This document shows positions 1-34,200 of a stretch of DNA of 64,000 bases, piece by piece (the first letter of the stretch is position 1; each line of letters starts with the position of its first letter). The notes beneath the pieces were generated by a model, which was not told where the DNA came from, ran no database searches, and saw only the letters and a program-made list of their open reading frames with translations. Source of the DNA: Rhabditoides inermis. Taxonomy: Eukaryota; Nematoda; Chromadorea; Rhabditida; Rhabditidae. A program made the position numbers and the translations under genes. The stretch covers positions 382,001 to 446,000 of the forward strand of contig CAWZYM010000283.1 of the NCBI GenBank assembly GCA_963966185.1. The letters are read 5' to 3'.

Positions 1-240
1 TAGTAGGTTTATCACTCAAATTTTGAACGACGAGATACAGGTGAGCTTTCAGTAGATTCGAGTAGTTAATTTTTGTCTGAGACGCCGAGGTCAGGGGTTG
101 AGCACTCTAGGTCTGAAAGACGAGTACGTGTGAGCTGCCAGGGTAGTAGGTTGCATGACACATCATTGAAATTCTGAAAGACGCCGAGAAATAGGTGAGT
201 TTACAGTAGAGTCAAGTAGTTAACCCTGAATTTTGGGGGG
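1..240. repeat. Degenerate tandem repeat, about 150-bp unit
   Basis: Two imperfect copies of the same block are visible. Each runs from a GTAGGTTT/GTAGGTTG start, through an acgacgagatacaggtgag or acgccgagaaataggtgag core, to a gtagttaa end. The second copy ends in a run of G at about 235-247. No coding signal was found. The array is cut by the window edge, so its true extent is unknown. Confidence 0.5.
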
Positions 241-3084
241 GGGGGGAGGAATCGAGATACAAATGAGCTAACACTAACCACACAGAAAGATCACTTTGAT
301 CACACAGATAGAACACTGACAGTTGGTTTTTGCGTGAATCACTGCGCTGATAGTTCCGATTTCCAAACCGCAGCTTCTCTGACATTGAGAATTGAGATTT
401 GGAAACGTTGCATAACAACGAGGCCGCAACGCCAGTAGAGTAGTTTCTAGCTGTTTGGATGAATGATTGGACGCGGACACTTTTTTCACGGTTTACTGTG
501 AACAAGACGAAGTGCAATCCTGTTTATCACCACATTTCGACACTTCCGCTGGATGTTTTTGATGTTGTTGCAAAGGCAACTTGTCTGCAGGCTGTAAAGT
601 ACCAGAAATTCGAAAAGAGTTGTGGATCTCGCATGGGCAGCTTGCGAATTCGTCGTTGCCGATTCTTACATGGCTATTCACACAATTCCAAATTTCGTTC
701 ACACAATTTTTCTGGAAAAGCTCATTTTCTGAATCAGCTCGAAACATTGTGTCTATGGCCCTGTTTTCATGAGAATCGGCAAAGACGAGTTTGTAAGCTA
801 CCCGTGTCGGACAACCTTCGCACAAGTAGTCTGAAATTGTCTGTCCCGGAACACATTAGGCTCTCTCTCCCCTCTCGCTGCACTAAATGACGCAACGTTC
901 CGTCTTCACACAGTCATCTGATTCACCCCTCACTGATTCGAGTGATCTTGTCAAGGCTGTAACAGGTCTACTATCACGTCAGAGAACAGATAATCGACCC
1001 GTGTTCACCTTTTATTTGCATGGTACCGGTACAGGTACACCCTATCAAGTATTGGTGATTGCAAATACGTGTATTCGATTTGCAAATGACGATACGTAGT
1101 TTCGTAGTTTTCCACAAACTACACGTCTAAAACCTGGTTTCTGTGAGTTCGTCGTTCGAACAATAATGGTTTAAAAAATGGCATGCAATGTAAGTATGTA
1201 TTAAAAAGACAAAATAAATCACACGTAAAGTAGCGGACAGTATCATTGAAACAGCCATCAAACGATAAAACCTCCATCGAAATTTGACCACACAATGTGT
1301 TTCGTAGACGTTGTGAAGAGACTTAGCACACATGTGCTTTCAGCTGCACAGATTTCGTATATTCACTTTTACAAAAGCGTATTTTAGCTGCGCGCGACGG
1401 TTCTGTCGCGCATCACTCGAGACGATGTGCGTGCTGCTGCGCCCTACTTCCTCCCCAACAACTAGAGATCCCCTGCTCACCGGGCAGTTCAAGGCGGTCA
1501 GCACGTAGTCAGGCCTTGTTCCGGCACACACCGCTACGAATCCAGTAGTCGTCTAGTCTCACACAGAGTACACATACACATACATACACGAGTCGACCGG
1601 AATCCGTTTAATGATCGCGGCTATGTACTCGCGGTCTCACGATGATGACATTGCGTTTGTAATTATTATTTGTTAGTTCAGGATAAACGTTGTTTCTTGT
1701 GTCACGTTGTGTGTCATCGTTGTGTGTCACGTTGTGTCACGTTGTTTCTCGTCAGTGTTACTGCGCGTCTTCGCTTTGTTACGTGATTGTTCGAACGATT
1801 CGACCGAACCAACAAGTAGTAACACCGAATGTTACTGCCATTTTACACCGGCACGCGGCCGTTCGTCGGCTAGTGGTTAGTGGAGCGCGCTTTTCAACCA
1901 GTACCACTTCATCGCTCGAACAGTCTTCCGGTAGGGAATCGATGGCGATCCACCTGCTATCGATCGATCGTCTCATCCTACCTGCTATCACTGATGGCGC
2001 ACCGGCAGCGCCAGTGATTCGATCCAGTTTGCGTCAGTCCGCTCGCGCGCGCGACCCATGCCCGCAAAGCGCAGGATTCGCGCATTTTCGCGGCACAATT
2101 TGCGCTCGCGCGACGACGACTTACTTCGAACGGAAACGAACACTTCCTGTCGCCGTCTGTCTTCTTTTGTCTCTCTATCATGTGGCCTGCAATCTGGCTG
2201 TCTGGGGGTTGCGCGCTCAGAGGGTTCACCCCCACCGCGCGGTCCCGCCCCCTCTCTCCCACGTGTACATCTTGCAACACAGTTTGTATCGGTAAGCCGG
2301 AGCGATGCCGGCCGATCCTGCATATCAAGTTCAGTAGGTGTTTTGGCAGAGCCGAGAGGATCGGTGGAACAACGGTCCAATTCTCTCCGTGTGAATGGCT
2401 CGAAACAGCCAGCTACCGCTACCGGTTCCCCCCACTCTCTCTCTCGCTCGCTTCAGTGTACATTGCTGTGTTGTGTTCATTACCGAACAAGTGTGTGTGT
2501 GTGTATGTGTGCGTTGGCTTTTTATAGTCTACGCCTGCTTGTCGCTTTCCTTTCTTCCATTCAACCGCATGTCAGCGCGTCATGACCAGGTTCAGCTAAG
2601 CTGTGACCTATGCCGTCTCAGCTCGAGCATCCATCTTATAAGGCTCCGACCAGTAGCCGCTCCTTCCTTTCTTCTTCTCTCGAGTAGTGCAGTTCCATTT
2701 CCATCTCTCTCTCTCTCTTTCCATTTCGCGGCCTACTCCCTACTAGCATCACCGCGAAATCGTTTCCAGTCGGGGTGTAAACCGCCATGCTCTCACCCAC
2801 ATATCGTTGTTCATTCGGCAACGTGGTGCCACCTTTCTGATCCGGATCGCTTCAGTGTCACATATCACATAGATATCCTGTCATGTCCGCGCACATCAGC
2901 TTTCCCTATCACACACACATACACGATTGATTTCCTAATTCCAAGCGCACCCACATGCAACCTTCCCATTCGCCCATCTCATCTAGTCCGTTTTTGCCCC
3001 GTCTCCCCGCTTCGTCTCCTTCCATCGCGCGTTTCTGCTCTTCACTTGTTATCATCGCATTATTGTACCACCCCGCGGTTTCAG
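241..3084. other. No confident gene; upstream DNA of the next gene
   Basis: Open frames exist here on both strands (for example about 460-890 + and 490-825 -), but none shows a recognisable domain, a coherent exon chain or a convincing start. From about 1700 the plus strand becomes pyrimidine-rich with CA/GT and CT runs. That would fit the promoter and outron of the gene starting at 3085. I see no RNA gene. Confidence 0.4.
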
Positions 3085-5686
3085 ATGTTTTCGTATCGAC
3101 TCGCCTTCGCAGTCGTCACCATCGTTTCGCTGATCGATGCGGCGCCGATAGCGCCGTGCATGTCGTGCAAGCACAACTGTCACGCTGCGAACACCACGTA
3201 AGTCGCTTCCTCTGCTCATTCATCACCACCGCGAAAATCGCCTTTTTCCCCCGCGCCGCCGCGCACATCTTTGCATATCCCTGTGTGTGTCTGCGTTCCC
3301 CTCTATGCGAGTCGTCGCCGTCGTCACTTTTTCATCCGTCGCATATCACTGCCGCAGCCGCTTCCGGTCAAGTTTCGCGCAGTCAGCACACTCTTTGCAC
3401 GCCGCAATTTATCACTGCTCGAAAAAGTGCGCGGCGGGGCTGCGCGGACGCTGTCGCCACCTGTGTACAAAGACGTCCGCTCTTCGCCACCACTTCTTTG
3501 GCCCTATCAATCGATCCCCGATCAATGCGCTCTTCTCGATTCGATTGACCGGAAAAGAAGCGCACAGCAGTCAGTCTAGCGTTCTCTTCTCACCCCCGCC
3601 CGCTCTGCAGCAGATCGAGAGAGAGAGAGAGAGAGAGAGAGATCGGCTGATTTGGTCGATAATTGATAGCCTTGCACTGCGTCACCCTACTCTCGGGGTC
3701 ACTCTCTGTGGCCTTTTTTTGAATGCTGATATTGCAACCGTTTAACGGAAGCGGGGACTGAAGAGAAGACTGAACCTGCGAGATCATACGACTCGCGAGG
3801 ATTTTTCACGCCAGGCGCCAATGCGGCGCCATCGTATAATATCCTTTCTTGATCTTCTTGCTCTCTCTTTTCACTTCCGCCCAGTCGCCGCACTTCCTTG
3901 TGTCTTTCAACATCCTACTTCCTGCTCTATATCATGGGAATGAAAAGCGAGAACGACCTTGTTAGGCTCTCTCAACTAGGTTAGCGAGACCATGCGCCGT
4001 CACACTTGTGATTCACGTGAAGCAATAGAAACTGCGCAAATAGGAACATAGAAAAAATCTGATTCAATTAGCAATACATATTTCAAAGCACACACCATTT
4101 TCAGCAAACATCATCATAAATCTACACCAAGTAGCAAAACTCTGTCGTCTCACAATCAGTCGCACATTCAATCATCTTTCTCCAGACTCACCCCGTCCAA
4201 TGACAACTCGACCCTGGTGGAGGACGTCTCCTCCTCTGAGCAGCTCGACACGAACCTCATCGAAGACGTGGTGGAGGCTGAGGAGAGACACAGCAGGAAG
4301 AAGAGGGAGGTGGAGCAGCGCGCGTGCAGCCGATTCCAGATGGAGATGGTGAGTGGCAGATGCATACTTTTCCATTATTATTTGTGATGCGAGATTGGCA
4401 GGAGGCGAGATTGGCAAGGACACAAACTATCTATTGGCTATTCTCGTCGAAGATCAATCCGTTCAGGATATTATTATGCAGTACACATGACTTGATAAAC
4501 GAGGAACGGGGTGAAGAGTATTAGTTCAACGTGTTCAGGTGCTCATTCCTCTCGCTATCGCTATGATCCCCATCGGCCTGTGTGCCATGCTGCTCTGCAC
4601 ATGCTGCTGCGGACCCGAGGAGAGCCGAGGTACGCACCCTTGCCATACATATCACTTGTTTGATTTCCTGTCGACACCAATAATCACTTGTTTGCTTGTC
4701 TCATATCTAACCCTTCAGGCAAGATGCCGGAGAACTTCTCCCTCTCCCGTCTCTCGTACGCCAAGGAGCTGGATGAACTCGAGTACAAGGTCGGTTGTCG
4801 GTGCCCCCGCATTAGACTGATCTCTGCAACCTCCCCCCCTCGTGACACTCGTTCTGTCTCGCGCGAGCCGGACCAAAAATGCACATTAGCGCCGTTGAAT
4901 GAACACGCTACTGAATCTGGATCCGCGAAACATCTTTTGAAGAAATTCGCTATAGAGCCCCGCTCCAATCCTATCAGTGATAATGTGATTGGTCACAGCA
5001 TACGAATTGCCACACGGCTATAAATATGCTAATTCAGGACGACTACGTGCGGCGGAAGGACTCGAGCCGGACCAAGTTCTCCACCACCGTATCTTTCATC
5101 GAAGCCAGAAGGTTGGGCGAAGATTTATGCCTTCCGGCCAGCTCGCTCGCTTGCGCACATCCTATCCCAACAAGGGGCCAGCCTTGACTTTCGGATCGCA
5201 CCCCCTAACCGTCGGGTATCACGCGCATGTGCACTTCCGAATCATTCATCATGACACTGCGCATTTCCCGGTTGAAACACTTTTTGTGCGTCGGACACTG
5301 CTGGTACTGTTGGTTCGATGCGTTGACGAGTTGACCACGTGAAAGAAAGTGTCAGATATTTTACAGCAATGGTTTTTGTACGAGCGTCTTTCCAGAAACT
5401 CTGCGTGGTCGGCGCACTCTGCCGACTCGACCAACTCCGGCCCCGCAGTGGTCAGCTTCAACGCGCAGGCGCTGCGGAAAGTCGCGTCCACGGAATCCAT
5501 GAAAAAGACGCGCTTCTCTGACACGGTCTCCGTACTAGGTCAATATTTGCACCATTTTAATCAGTAGTTGTATAACCAGTAGTTATACCGATTCAACTAA
5601 TTGTTGTACAACTTTAAGCGTATTTACTGGTAATGTATTTCACTGTTTCCATTTTAGGAGCGGACGAGTTGCGACTGAGCAAGTGA
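3085..5686 (+). CDS. Single-pass transmembrane protein, unknown family (7 exons)
   Basis: Exons 3085-3197, 4186-4348, 4539-4629, 4719-4789, 5038-5111, 5396-5538 and 5658-5686 join in phase to 227 residues. Residues 1-21 look like a signal peptide. A Cys cluster (CMSCKHNCH) follows. An acidic, Ser-rich ectodomain then carries a furin-like RKKR site near residue 80. One membrane span (about 93-112) ends in CTCCCG, possibly palmitoylated. The basic/Ser-rich cytoplasmic tail contains conserved-looking blocks such as SYAKELDELEYK and SMKKTRFSDTVSVLG. The ATG directly follows TTTCAG, which suits spliced-leader trans-splicing with almost no 5' UTR. AATAAA lies at about 5963. I do not recognise the family; the function is unknown. 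The exon 5/6 junction is the least certain, because the donor is GTTGGG. Confidence 0.65.
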
Positions 5687-6199
5687 GCGCGCGCCTGCCG
5701 GCAGCGTCTCTCTAGTGTACATATAGCGTAGCTAGGCGGGTCTCTCTCCGTGCCTCTTCGGCACATCCGCAGCACAGTCGCACTCTCTCTCTCTCAGGGA
5801 CTCGTGGACACCAAGCACCATTGTCCACACGTTCACTTTACACTGCTCGTAACACCGATTCCATTGTCAACACTATTGTAAGGCATTCCCGTCCCCCTCC
5901 GATTCAAGTATGTCCGCTATATAGTGCTTGTTTGTTTGTATATAAGTATATGAGATTGCAATAATAAAATTTTACATTGAAAATCAAAAGATTGCCACGA
6001 CAATAGTGGGAAAATACACCGGTACAACGCTACAAGCTTTTGAATCAAGCGGGAAAGAGGTTAGGATAGATACAGAACCACACGAATATACAACAATATC
6101 GTCTGCGACAATCAATAAATATGCAATAGATGACATGTTCGAGTAGTATACAATACACATGGGAATACTGTTAGAAGGACGTCGTCTGACTGATATGAC
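5687..6199. other. Convergent 3' regions of two genes
   Basis: This is the tail-to-tail gap between the membrane-protein gene (+) and BRAP (-). A CT run and AATAAA at about 5963 belong to the plus-strand gene. No other gene is visible. Confidence 0.55.
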
Positions 6200-17169
<10,970 letters not shown>

Positions 17170-17469
17170 ATAGTGCGCTTCTACAATACTCTTTTTAAAC
17201 AAGCAAATGTACATGAAAACAGCATGTAAAAACCAGGAAAAACAGGCGAGGCGAGAGCAGCGCATGACAACAATACGACGGATTTGTGCGACCCAATTCT
17301 GCATGAGAGAGAGCCGAGAGAGCGTGCAAACAAAGAGAACCATGACAGTGAAACGGTTTTCTTGCGGCACATAAATGTTTTCTGGATTTCGACATTTTTC
17401 TTCATTTTTTTCCCATTCGTCTTTCAGAGATGGTTTGTCTATTTTCTAGCATCATTGGTTTCAGTCAAC
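17170..17469. promoter_or_regulatory. 300-bp bidirectional promoter, BRAP / TIP30
   Basis: BRAP (start 17169, -) and TIP30 (start 17470, +) are head to head with 300 bp between ATGs. The gap therefore must hold both promoters and 5' UTRs. Candidate spliced-leader acceptors CTTTCAG (17427) and TTTCAG (17464) precede the TIP30 ATG. Confidence 0.55.
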
Positions 17470-19977
<2,508 letters not shown>

Positions 19978-20823
19978 CTGCCCTCCCCGCATTCACTGCG
20001 TAGATGCCCCTCCCAGACACGAGATACCCTATCATGCACCCCGCCCTCTCACTCCGCCTCCATTGTCTACGATAAGCAGGTTATCACGTATCACCCCCCT
20101 CCCGCACTCTCTCTCTCTCATATTGTGATAGTCGGTGTACCATTATTTGCCGTTTCCGAAACCAATCTATAAACTCTGCGACAGCTGTATCGACACCTTT
20201 TTTCCATTCCTTAGTTTTCCGCTCGCTTCCCACAATATCCTGGGCGGTCGCGCCGCGAATCAATCTATAAACTCTTCTGCCTACCGCCCGCCTCTCCCCC
20301 TTCCATGTTTGTGGCGCGTGAATGGTTCGAATTGTTGATAGATTCTCGCCTTCCGATTTTTCCGGCCGCGACTTTGTGTAACAAGCCGACCGACTGAAGC
20401 CGCACGCTCGGCGCGCCGCGCAAGCAAGAAACACCTCTGATCGGAGTCGTTTGCCTATACGCTTATTTTTACGTTTTGTGTATGTGTGAAGTGCTCTCTT
20501 TGGTGTCTGGGCGAGAGAGAGAGAGAGAGAGAGAGAATGGAGTCCATTGCATTCATGCCGCGTACCCGCTTATTCGCTTGTGGTCACGCGGTCTATCGCG
20601 CACTGACGCTAATGAAGACTGAGAGCGTGCTCCCAGACCGAAGCAACAACGACATGTGGCCGTGGCTTGATTTCCACCCGTCACGCATCTACCATTCCTC
20701 TCCAGCTTTCCATACGCCAATTTCTCGTCAGAGCCGTTTTTCGCCGTTGATCCGTTCATAATTCCATTCGTTATCAGTACGTATTATAGATGTGCTAGAA
20801 CGGCGAGCGGCAGAGATATAACA
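19978..20823. other. Intergenic region TIP30 - SLC22 gene
   Basis: 846 bp between the TIP30 stop and the SLC22 ATG. It holds the TIP30 3' region, a GA run at 20514-20536 and a gyrG-rich stretch. Open frames across it show no domain. It probably contains the transporter promoter. No TATA box or RNA gene was recognised. Confidence 0.4.
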
Positions 20824-30958
<10,135 letters not shown>

Positions 30959-31293
30959 GCCCCGCCCACTCACGCACACATTCCTACCGCACACCCACCC
31001 CCTGCCTTTGCGCATCCTTTTTGCTCACAGTATTCCATCATGACTTGGCGGCGAGTACGTCATTTTTTTTCATTTTAGTGACGTCACTCTCCGAATTGAT
31101 AATATAGCTTTATGGTACCGGTCGATTGCCACACACACTTTTTTGCGTTCATTGTTGCGTACTCCGATTCACGTTTTCTATGTACAGATTATACGTTTTC
31201 AATCCATAAACAATTATTGAAACTTAATTCGAATTTGCATGATCATTCCTACTGTTGTGATTTTCTCGCTTTCTCTTTTGTCATTTCTTCGCG
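30959..31293. other. Intergenic gap SLC22 - tandem gene copy 1
   Basis: 335 bp. It starts with a C-rich 3' region and becomes AT-rich. No polyadenylation AATAAA was noticed close to the stop. The promoter of the following gene, or an operon-type spacer, must lie here. Confidence 0.4.
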
Positions 31294-34200
31294 ATGGGGC
31301 GTCTAGCGTGGCGGTGAGTTTATTAGAACTATAAATATTTCCTTGTTGTTTGTTTACTTTCGTCTGCATGATTCTTCTCGATCGTTCTCTTTGTTCAGGC
31401 TCTTGCTGCTTCTTCTCATGGCTTCTGTGAGTGCTGACGACTCTGATAGAAGGGAAGAGTTCTTCGAGCGAATCTCACACAAAGGTACAGAGTTTCGGTG
31501 AGATATGGAAGAAGACCTAATAGAACGTTTATAAATATATTGACGAATGTGTTGATAGAGTGAAAAACGATTCCAACTCAATTTTGGTTTCGTGAACCAT
31601 TGTTTGTTTTTATATTGATCGTGATGACTGTAACCCACATTACATCCAATCAGATAAATAACGTAGAAGCCAGATTCAAACTTTGCTTACAAAAGAACCT
31701 CGAAAGATCTCAAACCTCCGCGCGTTCTCAGAAAGATCCCCAGAATGATCTCAAAAAGCACTCATTCGTATAAACTCGTTTTGATAAAAGAAGACGAATC
31801 GGTTTCCAACAATGATATCATAATGATTTAATGATACGTTCATATCGTTCATAACCAACTCTACAGGTTGCAAGGTTCCGTTTGGCGTGGCTCGCGTATC
31901 CGAAATGAGTGATCGAGACAGTCTGAATGAGAGATTCGTCGCAGCCTCATTCAAAATAATGGCACCAGACACGAATCCGAAAGTGGATACAAACATACTC
32001 AGGGATTTCTTGAAGGTTCAAAACGCATAATATTGTACGTTTCAAAACACGTAATATTGTAAATATTTAGTACATCTACGGAGCGGCCGGTGAAGAACTG
32101 ACTCCCATCAATCGATTCATCGAGAATTTGGAATCGCAGATTTCTGTACGTGATTCTATACGAACAATGTGTTAATGTACCGTTTCAGTACTCTTTTCTT
32201 GCGTTTCCTATCATTCTCGGTTTGCTTGGTGTCCTAAGTGCTGTTGCTGTCTTCGCATACATGAAACACTTGAAAAAGAAAGGACCTGAAAAAGAGGTTC
32301 AGTATTTCACAAACACTTTTTTCTGTGCACTTAAACATTTTAGTTATTTGCAACTACCATTGAGTATCCTTCAAATATCGTTCCTACATCATCAGATTCT
32401 ATCGTGCATATTCCATCTATTCCAAAAGACTTTTCTCGAAAGATCAATTATCTGAAAGTGAGATGCTGTCTTGATTATTGTTGTAAAACAAACAAAACTT
32501 TTCAGAAGTTGATAGTGGCAATGTGCGTTGTTGTTGGGTTGTTGATTCTTCTGTCTGTGATATACATAGGCGTTTTCTTTCAAGTGCAGTCCAATGTTTC
32601 CAAAGACTTCGCGGGCAAAATGAACTCTGAGATAGATAGTAGGCCGACTTATCGTTGACACTTGAGCAGTATTCAAGATTTTCACAACGAAATTCGGGAA
32701 CTGGCTTGTTACGGAAGGAACCAATTTGAGAACCCGAAAAATAATGTATTTGTCAATCTCAACCGAACATTCGCAGCACAGGTACACGTTGACGGATCGT
32801 TATATATCACTTAGTTCTGAGTAATAGTAATTTGTTTTAGAAGCAAAAAATTATCAAGTTCATAATAAAGAAGACATATCCAGAACAACTCACTGTTTGT
32901 TTACTATAATTAATAACGACGACATCATGCAAATTTAGTCGAGTTTGATGAAACACCTGACTAATCTTCCTTCCGTAAAGAACGAATATTCGGATATAAT
33001 CCAGCTTCTGCAAATTGAGCTTGTGAGTATTTGAAGTAAAACATGGGATATTCTTTTCAGACGAAAGCTAGGAATATAAAAGAAAACGCTACAATTGAAC
33101 ATCTAGAAAATGTTATGACAATGTTCAACAATTTCAATATGATTCGGTTGGCTCAAAACAATACGGTAAATATAATATTCCGTGTATGCACTAATAACTA
33201 ATTGGTTCTATTAAGCAAAGCGAGCTTAATCTAAAAACGATGCTCACAAACTCTTCTTTCTTCACACGATACATCAATGATGTACATTTTCCACTTGCTG
33301 CTGATTCATTTTCTTCAAAGGTGAAACAAATATTATAGTTTTCTGATTATACAATGATATTTCAGATATACAATGATCTCTATACTTTGGATGTAGAACT
33401 AAACAACGTTCGAAAAAACTTTGATGTGATTTGTAAACCATATTTTTTCATGCTATGTAATTTGAACATGTTTAGTACATGAGAAGCAACACTTCAATGA
33501 ATCTAACGCCACTCATTTGATTTCCTTGATTATATTGATATGCGGTATATGTGTTTTACTATACTACGCGTCAGGTTGGTGTTAAAGGTATAAAGTAAGA
33601 ACAATTATAAAATTGTTTTAGTCGGATCTACGGTCTTCATGGTCTTCTCTATTATTTGTTTCATATCTGCAACAATCCCCATAGTATCAATAATGTAGTG
33701 GAACTATTATAATACGATAATAAACATAGTTTACAGGTTAGCATTAAATTACGCGAATGCTCGTCAGTTGGGATGCGACTATTTTGAACAAAATGTGGAA
33801 CAGATTTCATTCCTATCCCGATCGTTCAACAAATTTATCGACCAACATAACATGTAAGCTTTGTGTTTAAAGAAGAACTCCGAGGAAAGAGTCACCGGCC
33901 CAAAACATTAGCGCGCCCGGAACCAGATTTTGGCGGGAAACCGCGAGTACGGCAGCGGTAGGCAGCGGAGTGAGGCTCCGCCCTCGTCCAATCAGGCTGT
34001 TTGGACAAAGGAATCGTAATGAATAATTCAAAAACGTAACTTTTGGAAGCCTCTCAGAACTTTCATTGCCAGAATCGTGTTCCTAAGTATCATTTTGCCC
34101 CTATTGACCGGCAATCCTATTTTCCCCGGAGTTCTTCTTTAAATTATTTTCTATATGTTTTCAGTCAAATCGATAAGTGTTGGAAAACAAAGAACTCTTT

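Noticed and set aside
459..890. 143-codon plus-strand frame and overlapping 110-codon minus frame
   Set aside because: No domain, no exon partners, and the opposite strand is equally open. It may be chance or a decayed sequence.
1690..3548. Several 100-270-codon frames upstream of the first gene
   Set aside because: Low-complexity Ser/Arg/Pro translations of CT-rich DNA, overlapping in all frames with no conserved motif.
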